From positions 28,568,335 through 28,632,334 of the forward strand of contig NC_088788.1 of NCBI RefSeq assembly GCF_949628265.1: 64,000 nt of DNA. Direction: 5' to 3'. Position numbers and translations under genes: made by a program. The stretch comes from Cloeon dipterum. Its lineage: Eukaryota; Arthropoda; Insecta; Ephemeroptera; Baetidae. The notes under the pieces were generated by a model that did no database searches, was not told the DNA's origin, and worked only from the letters and a program-made list of their open reading frames with translations. Positions 33,601-48,300 of this stretch are shown here, piece by piece. The stretch's first letter is position 1; each line of letters begins with the position of its first letter.

Positions 33601-35162
33601 TTATAAGCTGCTCTTTCCGCTGAAGTCCCCTAGCACCATTTCCTTGTACAATGTGTTCATCTGCTCAAGAATGATGAAGGTGAGCACTGTGTGGGGGCCC
33701 AACCTGGCGTAGTATGGAGTGAAGCCCTTCCACAGTGCGAAGAAACCTTCGTTTCGCACAACCTTCATTAAAACGTCTCCAGCTCCTCGGTACTCTGGCT
33801 TGCCGTCAATCATTTTCATGTTTTGAATTCTTTACAGAATTATTAGTTAATTGGCATTAATATCAAGATTTAAAATAAAACCAACCTGGTTTTGGCAATG
33901 TCCACGGGCATGGATGCTGCTGTGGTGACCAGACCAGAAATCATGCTGCTCACAAAGTGGCATAAAATGTTGTCATGGAAGTAACCTGTCGATGAGTAAA
34001 CAAATCAGGATTAAAGTGCCTTCTAATTTAATATATAAAGTCTTATATTGCTACTGAGAACCAAACAAGAATATAGAATATAACCTATTGTGATACTAAG
34101 CAATAATAATCTCTATCTCACCTGTGTCCAGAAGGATTTGTTTTGCTTGAGAGTATGATGCAAGCTGTGCAGCATTCACAACCATAGCCCTGCCCATGGT
34201 TGGAATGGCACCCCTCCAAAGAGTGAGGACACCTTCTTCTTTGGTTATCCTGAAGAGAGCATCAAACACACTCTTGTAATTTCTCCTCTCAGCCAGTGGG
34301 AGGCGACCATCGGCAGTCATGCGGATCAAAGCGACTTCGGCAGGAGTGCCGACGAAGGCTCCAGCAACGCCAGCTGCCATGCCCAAGCCAGCTTTGACAA
34401 AGAATCCAGGTGGTTTTCCATCAGCCCTGTCGTTGATAAAAAATTGATATATCTCAACTTTTCTATTTTAATAATTTCAAGTGTTACCAATAACAGAAGC
34501 ACTATTTTAATTTTAAAATTTAGGAGAGCTAAAATGTTAAAATAGTGACCTTGTTAAGACTGGTAATACAAATAAAAGTGCTCAAGTTGTCTTAGCCAAA
34601 TTACCTCATGATGTCATTGCTACATAAAGACTTGGAAAACTTCCATAGATCTGACATATTTATATAGCTATGGCCCATCATTGATAAATATTTTCTTAAG
34701 TAATATTTATTGGTGTCCAATTTTGAAATAACTCAAATCTACGTACCCTGAGAACTTTTCGAAAAGCCAGGTGTAAATACCCAGCCTAGTGGTGGTGTAA
34801 GTGGCTTGTCGAAGAAGGCCTGCTGACAGTCCCGAGTACATGCCTACGATTCCCTCATTTTTCAATATGCCTCGGAATGCGTGAAAACTTGTCTTGTACT
34901 CTTTGGCTTTTCCTCCAGCCCCGCTGAGTTGCATCCTGTTTTTGACCAAGTCCAAGGGCTGCACAAAACACGTAGCCCCCATGCTGCAATTAATACATAA
35001 AAATAAAACAATGTATATGGGATGACATTGCGCGGTGAAGTGTCACTTTGACAGGACTCTTTTGACAGTGAAAGTATCGAATTAAACTTACCCGGCCAAG
35101 CCTCCAAAAGCAAATTTTACGTATTTAGGCATCACTTTACGTGGTTCTTCTTGGGCTGCCAT
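33601..35162 (-). CDS. SLC25A11: Mitochondrial 2-oxoglutarate/malate carrier
   Basis: Five exons: 35162-35092, 34983-34747, 34426-34122, 33985-33886 and 33829-33601; 313 aa, the family length. It is an inner-membrane exchanger of 2-oxoglutarate for malate in the malate-aspartate shuttle. Three repeats of the mitochondrial carrier fold are seen with the PX[DE]XX[KR] signatures PLDLVKNRM, PAEVALIRM and PVDIAKTRI. Family-specific stretches include KYVKFAFGGLAGMGATCFVQ, TTTRLGIYTWLFEKF, RMTADGRLP and LWRGAIPTMGRAMVVNAAQL. GFTPYYARLGPHTVLTFI near the end matches vertebrate M2OM. Start chosen as the Met 21 residues upstream of the first helix, as in orthologues. Confidence 0.96.
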
Positions 35163-35169
35163 GATGAAG

Positions 35170-36430
35170 CACCGAGGCTGGAGCTGGAGGCTGGTCAGCG
35201 AAAGAGAGAACCGATATCACTGCTTCTCCGGCAAAGTGAGGTTGGAGTAAGGTCACGGGGGCGTGGTCCTGCTGGCCGACCTTGGTTGTACGACGTGATT
35301 CATATTCAGTAGTTCGGATACTCTGACACCCCTCAAATTTGAGATGGAAAATAATTTTTCGATTTTTACAATTGTCTGTATAAATCAACAATTGCCTCCT
35401 AAACTTAAATTCAAATTTGGGGTTGCTCCAGGCAGCTACCAATTTGACTCGCGAACTTTTCGATCCCGATCATCTTTGGGTTGACCTTCACCAAGGTGAG
35501 AATTGAAGTATTTTCCTCTCTTGATATAATGTTTATTTTTCTGCAAATGCTGAACCCCGTGATCTTAAATGCTGACTAGACACATCTTTTGACTTCTGCG
35601 CGTCGAATAATGTCAAAATCTCAGTCATTGATTAATTTTTTGTCTCACAATTCACGCTCAAATTTTAGCAACCATAGGGGGTACCGCGTACAAGCCGGCC
35701 GCATAATTGCACTAGACATCGACAATAGCACTAATTCGTGTGGGACACACGGTGACGCTAGAAAATGCTTGACAAGTTTCTTTTTAACTTTTATTTTGTC
35801 AGACTATTCGTCCTGATCCCGGTAAAATTGCGAAACCAAGAACAACCTAACGCGAATTTCCTTGTTATTGCTTATTGCAAGAAAAGGGCAACAATCAATT
35901 ATTGACAACAATTTTACCGGGACAAGGATATTATTTACTAAAACTATGTATTTAAGTGACAGAAAGACTGACGTATGCACGTTTTTATTATGAGTTAAAT
36001 TTTTAGGTCAATTATTGAGAAGTAATACCATAATGTAATTTTTTTTTCGTGCCAACAAGGAAAATTAATAATATAATGTTTCGTCATCGGCGTTTTAATA
36101 TTTTTGGCTCTGTCAAGTCAAAGCATAATTAGTATTAATTTCATTGGAGAGTAAAATGGCCTCTACTGGTTGTTTCCGTTGTTTCGATTCTTTCATTTAA
36201 TAATGGTTATCCCAATTCAGCGCCTTTTAGTTCTTTGAAACACAGGCATCTCTTGCATCAGGTACAATATGTGCAAAATCATGGATCTACAGTCAATAGG
36301 TCTCTTTAAATTTCGTCACTACTTTTTTTTGTCTCCTTTCCCCTTGGATTGAACTTTATCGTTTGACCTTGGCATGACCTAAGGGGGTGTGTAGCTGCGC
36401 GCCAGCACACTGCTCACCGGGGTCCCATTC
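35170..36430. other. Intergenic between SLC25A11 and GAPDH (divergent)
   Basis: Holds the promoter of SLC25A11 (leftward) and upstream DNA of GAPDH (rightward). Plus-strand frame 35589-35816 has no family features. No repeats seen. Confidence 0.45.
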
Positions 36431-36439
36431 GAGAACATC

Positions 36440-36519
36440 AGTTCTCCACAGACTTTGCTTGTCTTCGCACCGACTTTTGCCATTCCAATTAGAAGCTTAC
36501 CCACCTATTATCAGTGTTT
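36440..36519 (+). promoter_or_regulatory. Candidate GAPDH 5' UTR exon
   Basis: A block starting near an initiator-like ATCAGTTC (about 36447) and ending at a plausible donor TTTG|GTGAGC at 36519/36520. The coding exon is preceded by an acceptor (CTCGTTGCAG, ending 37000) and a 27-nt UTR remainder, so an upstream noncoding exon must exist; this is the best candidate. No TATA box is evident. Confidence 0.4.
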
Positions 36520-37021
36520 GGTGAGCTTTCCAGTCTCGTGATCAGCCAAGCGAAACCCGCTAATCACTCTCAATTCGTATATTTCATTCACACATTATTT
36601 TTTTTCGTTTACATATTTTAACTGCAGCAAGTTAAAGTTAACTCATCTCGACCAATATCACTAGAATCTTTATCTTATTCGTATCAGCTACAGTTACACA
36701 AACACTTAAACAAAAGGAATATTTAACGTGGGCAAGTTATCATTTCGTAGTTTTTGAAAACGTGGGAAACCACCCCATGGCCGGCGATTCGTGACCTTTA
36801 TTTGACATTGTGTCATAAGTTAGTCTCGCTAGCGGCCACTTTATTACACTGCAGTTATTTTAAGGTTTCCTAATTATCAATATTTTTTCCATGAGCAAGC
36901 AAAAAGTAAGCTGGCCCTTGTAGAATTTATTTTTACAGTTCATACAAATAATACATTATATATAAGCATTCTCTTATTGGTTTGTTTGAACTCGTTGCAG
37001 CTCTCAATCACAAGCACCTAA

Positions 37022-38676
<1,655 letters not shown>

Positions 38677-39010
38677 GTCACTCGCCCCTCATCATAACAA
38701 CTATGATGTTAAAAGCAATTTTGTTGGCAAAATAACAACTACTATCATAGCTTCAAGCATTTATAGGGTGCGAAAAGAAGATACCCTCTTAAAAGTATTG
38801 GCGCTATTTTCAAGTCAACTATTATTTTAAAAAATTATCAGGAAAGTCCAGTGTTTTGATGTAGATGCAAAACAATAAAGAACCCGTTTGATTGAGATTT
38901 CTGGTGGAAGTAAATATTGCTGTTTCATTATCCTCTGGCGCATACTCGGAAAGAATGCATAAATCATAGTTTAAATGGTTCCAAAAATGTTAGATAGATA
39001 TCCGGCAGCT

Positions 39011-39251
39011 CTATATATATGAGCAGTGAAACCAGCTCCAGTTGACAAACATTCAGTGTGTGCTAGCTGTATTGCCCGCAGTGCGCGGCGCTGAGACTGG
39101 ATCAATACAGGCCCGCTTTTATTGCTGCTCAATGTGCAGCTGGATCTCAAGTCGGCAGCTTTATCTTGGCAAGCTCGTCGTGGAGCATGTTTATCTAAAT
39201 TTTGGCTCGCGCCTCATTTCGAGAAGTCACTAGATACACGTTGTAAATAAG
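39011..39251 (+). promoter_or_regulatory. TATA promoter and 5' UTR exon of the GPCR gene
   Basis: CTATATATATGAGCAG (from 39010) is a TATA box, followed by an initiator ATTCAGTG at about 39050. The block ends at a consensus donor AAG|GTAATA at 39251/39252. The coding exon begins after an acceptor (TTTTGTCGACAG ending 39796), giving an intron of about 545 bases. Confidence 0.55.
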
Positions 39252-39799
39252 GTAATACTCTCTTGATTGATTGTCTTTGTTTTTGAAGCTAAAGAATGTG
39301 CTTTTAAGTTACAATTTTTAGTGCATAAATTTAGTAAAAACTTAAAAATTCACAAAACAAAAAACGAAAAATGAAAGGCTATTAATTCGTTTAATTGTAA
39401 TAGTATTAATACCGCCCGAACATATTTTTTCTTTGATGCGGAAAAATTGAATTTAAATAGATGCCCCAGAAAATTTTCCACAATATCGACTAACAAACGG
39501 GCTCTCCAGTGGAAAGGATTTCTAGCTATGCCGGTCGCGTGCTTAATATTACTTTGACCTCCAAATGACTATGCCATGCCGCATGACATTATTTAATTTC
39601 ATATATGCAACAACGGTGAGATTTTTAATCTCATAATTTTAAGTTAAAAATAAAATAAACACATACTAACACAATTCTTTCTGCAAGCTGGTTAAGTACT
39701 TAAATAAGGAAAAAGGATTTTATGAAAAATGGGAAATGTCTCAGAAGTATTGTAATTGTGTGCTTAACCTTAAATATTTTTTAATTTTGTCGACAGAAA

Positions 39800-41045
39800 A
39801 TGCTCGCTCCTGTGAATAATACAAATAATATCTCCATGGAACCTGAACATGAACACCCATCCCACCACCCTGAGGATTTGTGGGTTTTTCAAGCGTCTGC
39901 CATCCTCCTAGCTATTCTATGCGTTGTAGGCAATGGTTTAATGGTGACTGCTTCCACAACTGCGCGGCGGTTGTCTAGACTGACGTCGAAAAACTGTCTC
40001 TTTTTCAGGCAACTTGCAATTCATACTTTATTTTATGAATGGCCTTGAATAATATTTAATATAATTTAGCCAATCTTGCGGGCTGCTACTCTTTTCGCCT
40101 CTGTCTCTGATCTACCCCACACGGCTGGCCGCCTTGAGGTACTCTTCAAGTCCAACTGCGGACACAGTCGACGCGCTGACGGGGCCAACGTTTTGCTTGG
40201 GAGCTGGTTCTCTGCCTGTGGTTGTAACCACAACTGCTCCAACTGTACACACACTTCTTCTATCCCTCGACCTCTACCTGCCGCTGGTCGATTGCCTCCT
40301 AGAATGGCAGCACTTGGCCACCGTGGCCGCTTTTTCTTGGTTTCTCATCTTCCTGGTAGCTTTATTGCCGTTAATGGGGTACAAAAATTAACGCGATTTT
40401 TATTGAACAAGCAAATAGCCATTATAAATTGTTTCAGTTGGAACTCTTGGAGCGGACTGTGCTATCTGCCGATGGTGTGGACAACAAAATATTCGGGCTT
40501 CCTTTCCATGTTGCACATACTGATGGCTATGGCTTGTGCGTACCTTTTGTTGGGAATGTTTATTCACAGCCGTTTGGGAAAGGAGTCAACGCCTCAAGAT
40601 GAGAAACCGACCAAGGTGAGAAAAACCAAACCTGCTATACAGTCAACAATGAAATGCGATTGTCTTCCAGGATGCGACGATTCACGTTCTGCCACCTTGG
40701 GAATCAAAAGCCCGCCTCATGAGCATCCTACTGCTTGTTATTTGCACATTTCCCTTCTTGTTAACCGTCCTTGTGCACTCGAACGTAGTGCCAGAGCACC
40801 AACCAATTTTACTGCAAATTGCTTGGTTGGCAAGGCATGACTCTGTTTTGCCTTGGTCCCTACTCCTTGCGATTCTACCAGCTGCCCTACTGCCATTGTT
40901 TTGTATTGCTGCAGAGCCATACCTCTGTGCAGCCCTTAGAAGTTTAGGCCGCAGGTTCAGTTGCTACGGATTACCCTACGTTCGGCCTAGACGACATCCT
41001 CGCAGACAGAGAAATGTTGTCACCCCTGCATCTGAAGAGGACTAA
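39800..41045 (+). CDS. Atypical rhodopsin-like (class A) GPCR, orphan (348 aa)
   Basis: Exons 39800-39984, 40070-40378, 40438-40615 and 40671-41045; phases agree. Seven hydrophobic segments are seen: TM1 with the GN motif (LAILCVVGNGLMVTAS), TM2 (GLLLFSPLSLIY), TM3 beginning at Cys (FCLGAGSLPVVVTTTAP) and ending LLLSLDLYLPLVD, TM4 (VAAFSWFLIFLVALLPLMGW), an extracellular loop with Cys (SGLCYLP), TM5, TM6 (MSILLLVICTFPFLLTVLV) and TM7 (LPWSLLLAILPAALLPLFCI). N-terminal NNT and NIS are N-glycosylation sequons. The DRY motif is DLY, and NPxxY is absent. The shape resembles lipid/amine-type receptors, but no ligand can be assigned. The first donor (AC|GTCGAA) is weak and is the least certain splice. 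Polyadenylation AATAAA lies at 41135-41140. Confidence 0.72.
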
Positions 41046-41457
41046 ATTTGCCTCCTTCTTCTGTCCAGACTGATTTTACCCCATCCCAAATTGAAATTTG
41101 ATTTTTTGTAAATTAGAATAATTTTTTTTTGCGAAATAAACAATTTATTGAAAAATACAACTTTCATTGCTTAATTTATTGTCAGAGAAGCTAAAGAAAA
41201 TTCGGTAAAAATTGCTTCCAAAAAATGTGTCTGATTATCTCTATCATCTCACTAAGAGTCATTGATTGAAAAGTAGTACGCAATTAGAAATTGATTCAAT
41301 TTCTGAACAATGATAATCAATCTTGAATGATTATAAAACACAAACAAGGAGCCAGAATTCTGCTAAAATTTAAGTCAGTTCATCTTAACATATTTTCAGA
41401 AATAACAAAGCTATTGCTGAGATGACTTAAATTGAATACAAAACATACCTTGGCGCA

Positions 41458-43103
41458 CTATGGCTTGTGGGTCTTACTGTTAGTCTCATCCTTGATAGGT
41501 TTGATGGCCGTAAGTTGCTTTTTGTAAGAGTTTGGCACAAGGACCCTGAGCATGATGTGTGTGATGAATGCGGTGAGGCCCCAAACAATCGGTTGTCCAG
41601 GAGCATGATAAACTGGCCAAGCTATAGGTCTGCTCCTGAACTGAGTGTGTCGGCAAACTTCTGGATCACAAAGCTGCCTCAAGGGCAAGGAAAACACAGT
41701 CTCGACTTCTTGGTCGTTCACCTTCAATTTTTGCAAATCCACAGAACCAGCATATCCTAGCACAGGCATTACCGCCACTTTTCCTGTTAAGTTAAAATTA
41801 CAATGGTTAATTTTAGCTAAATTTCAATACGATTCAATAGAATTAAGGATTTTGAAGGATGGGTCCCAAAAGTGCGATACAAATTTTGCACCGAAATTAA
41901 GTGGAGGTCACGGCACGCATCTAAATTTGGGGATTTTCATAGAGCAATTTTGAATAACTTTCTTTTTAGTCTTCAGACCATAATCGTATCAGGTGCAAAT
42001 ATAGTTATTTCTTTAAATAGATAAATTGCCAAGATAATACCAATTACCCAAAAACTAATATGCCTAATCTACACTTATCTCTAGATCTGATATTGGTGAC
42101 TTAACTTCATTGAGAATGAGAATATTAAAAGTAATACTTGCCTGAGTAAGTGGGGACAAAGTTTGCTGCAGACCAAATATCAATTGAGGAAGATTTTATG
42201 CCCAGCTCTTCTTCAGTTTCTCGCAGAGCGGTTTCAACCAGACTAGAATCAATGGAGTCTTGCATTCCACCAGGAAATGACACTTCTCCTCTGTAGAGAG
42301 AAAAAGGGAATGATCAACAAAATTATTAGTAAGTATGGCAGACTCACCATTTTCGCCCAACTCACACTTCTCGCTAGGATAGGGATTAACATTGAATCTT
42401 CCCATCAGAGCGAGAAGTGTGAGTGAGCGTAAAGTGTGAGTCCCCCATTATATACTTATACACGGTTAAGTCAGTTTGTGTTTTTTAACTAAATTGAAAA
42501 CTAAAATTAATTTGATCATTTATGCGTGCATATAGGATTTAAATTATATAGGGCGTTGTGTAATTTGTACTTCAATTATGTGAAAATGTCAACATTGAAG
42601 TTATGAATTAAGTTCTCTTTGAATTTTTTCGTTTGTGAAAATCGTCGGACTTCTTGTAAATTGTGAGGTTGCTTCGAGGAAAATATCCAGCATTTCAAGA
42701 TTTCAACTCAACAAGAATCAAAGGACTTCGTTTGGATTTCTGTATCAAATTCATCAAATTAAGATAAAATTATGTATGTACGTACAATCTATAATATCAT
42801 ACATTATCTACATAATTATATGTATGTAATGTATTATGTATTATAGCCTCACCTGTTGGTCCTAAGGTTAGCGGATCTAACAGTGTAGAGAAGGGAAAGG
42901 TTTCCATCAACGAGACAGAGTGGAACAAGTACTGCAGCCTTTTTCTCGGGCTCAACATCCTTCAGCAGTCTAAAAGGTTTCATCTGCCTCAGGGCCTGGA
43001 CACATCGTTGCTTGTTGTCCTGGCCGAGGACAGAGGTTACGTCCAGATGCACAGAACGCACAGGGACAGCTCCCGCGAAGCGACCGAAAAGCAGAAGCTT
43101 CAT
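41458..43103 (-). CDS. NUDT8: Nudix hydrolase, NUDT8-type coenzyme A diphosphatase (241 aa)
   Basis: Three exons: 43103-42853, 42290-42142 and 41783-41458. It should split CoA into 3',5'-ADP and 4'-phosphopantetheine; vertebrate NUDT8 is mitochondrial. The CoA-Nudix signature reads VLVPLCLVDGNLSLLYTVRS, RGEVSFPGGMQDSID and the Nudix box end TALRETEEELGI with metal-binding REXXEE. The C-terminus VWGLTAFITHIMLRVL is NUDT7/8-specific (vWGlTa). In the box the usual first Glu is replaced, as in vertebrate NUDT8. The N-terminus (MKLLLFGRFAGAVPVRS) is basic and hydrophobic, fitting a mitochondrial leader. The second intron uses a GC donor (TCAG|GCAAGT at 42141-42140). The first intron holds a hairpin. 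It is convergent with the GPCR gene. Confidence 0.92.
42341..42442. repeat. Inverted repeat in NUDT8 intron 1
   Basis: Arms 42341-42375 and 42409-42442. The inner 16 bases are a perfect inverted match (ACTCACACTTCTCGCT with its complement at 42409-42424); the outer halves match with a few differences (GACTCACC..TTTTCGC against GACTCACACTTTACGC). The loop is 33 bases. It lies 50 bases from the exon 2 acceptor and could be a small foldback insertion or an RNA hairpin in the pre-mRNA. Confidence 0.65.
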
Positions 43104-43109
43104 CGCTTA

Positions 43110-45360
43110 TGAACTAATTTTGTTTCATGCAAATTCGTTGGCCAACATCTTGAACACAACCATTGACGCAATGATCATCAGTGACAGGCGCGAAAAATAG
43201 CTTGCATGCTTGAACTTATTTTTGTTTTGAATGATCTGATCTTTCTACGGTCGTACTGTCGTACTGGATGTCTGTTTACGTTAATTCAGGTTTGGTAGTT
43301 TGGTACAGTTTGGTATGGCTCGCCTAGATGTCAGCTGTTAGCGATAATCATGCATATAGGATTGAACCGGTTTTGTAAAAAAACCAATAGGAATAATTTT
43401 TGCTTTCGCCGCAAACTTTAAAACCAAAATTTGTTCGGATTCTGATATTTTCCAAAACTATATAATATTTGTATCTTCTGCGTCTATTTCTGCTTAGAAA
43501 GGAAAATTTCTCCGTGTTTTCATTGGGTTTCTGTACACTTCAAATTAATACCGGCAAATTTGCACCGAACACTGGTCCAAAAATCGATTATTCACCGGGA
43601 GTGAAGTTAAAACGAAGCCCTGTGTCGAAGCAGTGATCCACTTCAATTTCCGCGCAGATTTTGCAAGAATTTCTCTCTTTCAGGACATCTTTACTACACT
43701 TTGCGTCGGAATAGCACTTTCCCAACTCAACTAAAACTGGATATGAAAATTTGGTGAGTTCTGTTTTCGATTTCGCCTGTAAATTATGAATTTAACGCAG
43801 GCCCATGTCGTTTTCATTTTTCTCTTATTGTGACACTCGGCTCCTCGCCATGTTGAACAGAAATTCAACTTGCATTATAATATCAGCGGATGTTTTGTCA
43901 TTATTCTCGTTCGATTAATACATAATTGACACTTAAAATTTATGTATTAGCCTTTTATTCGTTCAATCCCTTTCAGCTCTACGATTCTTCCTCCAAAGAT
44001 TGTTAATATTTACGTATCTCAACTACCGGTAACAGCTGTATCTACAACATGATGTTAAACTGTGTATTGAGTTTCGCAGGTTTTGCATTGCTAAGCGATG
44101 ATAAACAGGTAGCGAATTTGGGCTTTCCAGGGTAGTTCATTAAATCATATTATATTACTACATAATTATGAATATTATGTGTATGTATGGAAAAGTCAGT
44201 TTTCGCCGCCGAGTTACAGTTTTCGCCACCCCTACTTTAACATGGGATTCTCATAAGAACTGGCAAGATGTGTAACCCGGCAGAAACTAACTTTAACATT
44301 ACGTTAAATCTGCCCTTAACGTCGTTTGGAAATTTTATTGCACAAATAGGCTCGGTTATGTTTGTCTGAATATGAAGAGTGACAAAAATACGATCTTAAA
44401 ATGTTCTTAATGCAAATTAAGACAAATATCTCTGCCTCAAGGTAAAAAATGTGCGAAATATGCACTTTTTACCTGGACCCTTTTAGCTGGCATCAACTAC
44501 CGTAATGTAGCAAATAACAATGCTCCACTGATTTACTCTCAACGTAATTAAGTGATGATGTTAGAACCGGTTAGAACGGGGTCAGTACAAATACAAGTTA
44601 TTAATTAGTGGAATCAACAAACAGCTTTAACGTAACACGTAACTTCAGTTTATTGTACATTAATTGTGGATTGACAGTGTAGGGTCTGTATTAATAATCC
44701 GAAGCAATTTGTTATGATAATTAAAACCATGAAGTTCCCTCAGGTAATCAATCGTTTGCGGTATGTATATTTATATAATTATTGCATTATTTACAAGTGA
44801 GAACAAGCTAATGAGACTTTTTATTATGTATTAAAATTTATTGATGACTTATACAAATGTGTTTTTATTCTTCGCTACGGTCTATTTTCAAATCATCGGT
44901 GTTAGTGTTCAAATGAAAAAAACGTGTACATTATATCTTTTGTAATGTCAAGTTTAGTGCTTTTAACAAGAATAAAATAACCCCATCTCAAATTATCGGA
45001 TTTGGAAATAGCAGAATCTGATGCATTTTGCCCGCGGTTGAAGTGTCATTACACCTGTCATATACGGTCACCATAAAGTACGAGCCAAAATGCGCAGCAC
45101 TGCTTAATTGGTGTCACATTGATGCTTCTAATAATCGATGACATCAAGTGAATTTTGACGTTCGATTGAATCGCTTTTCACGCGCAATACCCGATTGTGT
45201 TTTCGCTCATTATTCAATAAAATCTTCTGGAGGGTCAGCTTATGAAAAGTATTGGTAAGTAAGGGAAACCTTCAAAATTAAATGTTTTTGCAGGCTCAAA
45301 GATTGTGAAGTACACAGCTTGTACCTTGAGTGGTGCAAAAATCCTCTCTTACTCCAGGTG
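43110..45360 (+). promoter_or_regulatory. Divergent promoter region and 5' UTR/intron 1 of the RS-domain gene
   Basis: NUDT8 is transcribed leftward from about 43110. A probable noncoding exon of the rightward gene ends at a good donor (AATTTG|GTGAGT) near 43753. The upstream ATG at 43743 opens only a short frame after splicing, so it is an untranslated exon or short uORF. The remaining 1.6 kb to 45360 is AT-rich intron with no recognisable exon. Confidence 0.4.
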
Positions 45361-45374
45361 TTTTGCAGGTGAAG

Positions 45375-48300
45375 ATGGAGGCGTACGCAGGAGGTCGGCA
45401 AAAGACCAGCAGTGACAATTTTGATGACTTGGACCTTGAGAGGCCAAGTACTAAACCCATAGACCCTGAAGAGCTGGACGACAATGACTTGAGGCACAAG
45501 CTTATCACACCTCTTGGGCAGCAGAAGAAGACGACAGCTATCAAGATCAATTTACACACAGACAGCAGGAAATTGGCTGAGACCAAGCCACCGATTCCGC
45601 CGCCACTGCCCAAATTACCCCCACACACTCCAAATTTCATACCGCTGGGGTTTTCACCCCTAGGGCATCCCCCACCTCCTCCCCTTAGATTGCCTCACAT
45701 GAATCCTCTCGGAGGACACATGGGCAGCTCCTTAGGCCTTCCTTTTGGTGCTCCCATTGGCTTAAACCTAGCTCCGCCACTTGGTTTTTCATTGAATCCT
45801 TTGCCTCCACGTGGAGTCCTGCCAGGTTCGCACATCATTGCTCCTACCCCAGTGGAGATTGTGGAACAGCCTAAAAAGGAAGACAAGGTAATTTAACTTT
45901 CTCTAAGCAGACAAGTTCATGCCTCAATGCCCTCTTGATATTTATTTTGTGAATGATAAAGGCCTGTAATTTTCATAGCTACAGCCGGGAGCAGGGGAGA
46001 GGCAGCATTATTTGTGGGAGGGAGCATTCGATGGTCGATTTAATATCAATATCGTTCGTGCCGCGGAAATACGGCCCATCTCTTATCGTCGCATTTGTAA
46101 AGAATGGCCCAGGGCCATTTTTCCAACGGTAAAATTGGCCTACGGTGATTTCTGACAATTTTTTTCTTGTTGATACTCTTGCTCCTGACACCCATCTACC
46201 GATATCAATAAAAATAATTGTTGGAAATCCCCGACAGGCCAATTTCACCGTTGTCAAAAATGGCCCTAGTCCATTCTTCACAAATTAATGCGACAATATT
46301 CTGTTGTTTTTTCCTTTCCAATTCTTCATATCAGTCTTTCCTGCATTGTTGAATTTAAATTCTTATAAATGGAAGACATACATAAATGAAACATTAAATC
46401 ATCTTTAGCTTACTGGCCAACTTGGCGATGAATGGATTCATTAGCCCTCCTGCGCAATGTCTTATCAGCCAAATAGCAAAGTATTACGCTCTCCAGCGGT
46501 TGAATGAACAGCTTTGACTGAATATTGCTATTTTTATCGGCATCAATCTGTGTAAATGCCTGATTCCAGAGTACACAATAAAATAAATCAAGCATAGCCT
46601 TTTTTGGTGTGGATGCTTTTCTAGCAGCGATAATCTTAAATAATAATTTGTAATGAACGAACCTTGTTCATTCACTATTAATTAATATTATGAAACGTGG
46701 ATAATAGACTCAGCCACCGCTTAATTAATAATTTCAATGTTGAATCTTAATTAAATGATTATTTTTTACCATTTTCTATGCATTATAGTAAATATTTGAC
46801 TGACAGTTGAATTTGAATTGAATTTGCTAGCTGCTATTATTAGAGTGCTAAACCTGAATCTAGATCACTCCTTCATTTCAAATCATTAATGCCAAATATT
46901 GTTTCAATTTTAGCCAAAATTGCCGGCAGCGGCCGTGGACAAGCAAGAGAAGCTTAAAGAATTGCGCCAAACGCTTGCAATTACTATTTACCAAGCCGCC
47001 GAGCTCGACAAACATTCATACAGAGGCCCGTTGTTCAAAAGAACCACCTCTAATCCAAACCTTTTCCTTTGCCACATTTGTAACATCAAGGTCCTCAACA
47101 ATGATGTGGTGAACCACCATAAAGGCAAAAAGCATACTTCAAATTTGGCTTCAGTAGAAATCGTGAATCTTAAATCTGATAAAGGTTTGTTTACTTTAAA
47201 TTGAATTTGCGTAAATAATTACTCATTTTACATAGAAGTGGACCCCAAAGAGCCTGAAATACCTGGTGTTGAATCAGTTATTCGTGAGGTGCCCTTGTGC
47301 CAAGCCATGTTGGACGCATTCATTGATTCACCATTGATAGGTATGATGGATGTTAATTATGTAAACTCTATGTCAGACCAAAGTTATTATGGTCGCTCAT
47401 TTAGACTTACAATGATGTAAGAATTCATTAAAAAATCATCTAAATAAAACAAGCGCTATCAAATTTTGTTTAATTGTTGTTACGAATTTGGTGTGTTGCC
47501 TCCCAGGACTGGAGTATTTGGTTGAGTTGTTAGATAAAGAGGATGAAAATTGTCATGTGGTTTGCTTCTTATGTGACAAAAGAGGAGAAAGCCTCATGCA
47601 GAATGTTCGACAGAACATCATTTCGCATATGATTGGCACCACTCATCGCATGAACTATTTAGTAAGTGCAACCGAAACACAAGTCTTCTATTATTAAAGT
47701 ATTTTATTTTTCAGAAACGGCATTTTCCAAGGGCACATGAAGCATTGATTGGCGTGCAAAACAGCAAGGACCTAAAATTAGAAACAGGTCGCTTTGTCCG
47801 GTTGGTTATTGAGGCGATTGAAAAGGAATATGGTCGCCTGAAACCAATACTGGCTGACAGTCGCACCTTTCGAGTCAGGTGCAATGAATATAAGGAATTG
47901 ACTGAAAATGCCAAACACTTCAGGTAAAGTTTTGAAATTTATCACTTCTCTTAAAATTGTTAAAAAATTTAACTTTCTTGCAGAAAATCTTTAATTGTTT
48001 ATTGGAAAGTAATACATATTTCCCGTTAGTGGTTTGCTAAATTATTATTTTGCTGATAAATTATTACATAATATTTCCTCAATGTTAGAAAGTTAATGTT
48101 AATATTTATTTTTTCTCGTCATGTTTAGGCTCTTAACTGACGCAATTTTGACAAAACTAAAATTGACCCATTGAAATATTGTTGGTTTTTATTATTTCAA
48201 TATCTACTACTAACTTATAAACTCTTATTGTTCAGAGCTTCCAACAGATGGCGCCACCGTATACTACAAATATTAAAAAATTTAGTTTTAAGGCACTGAT

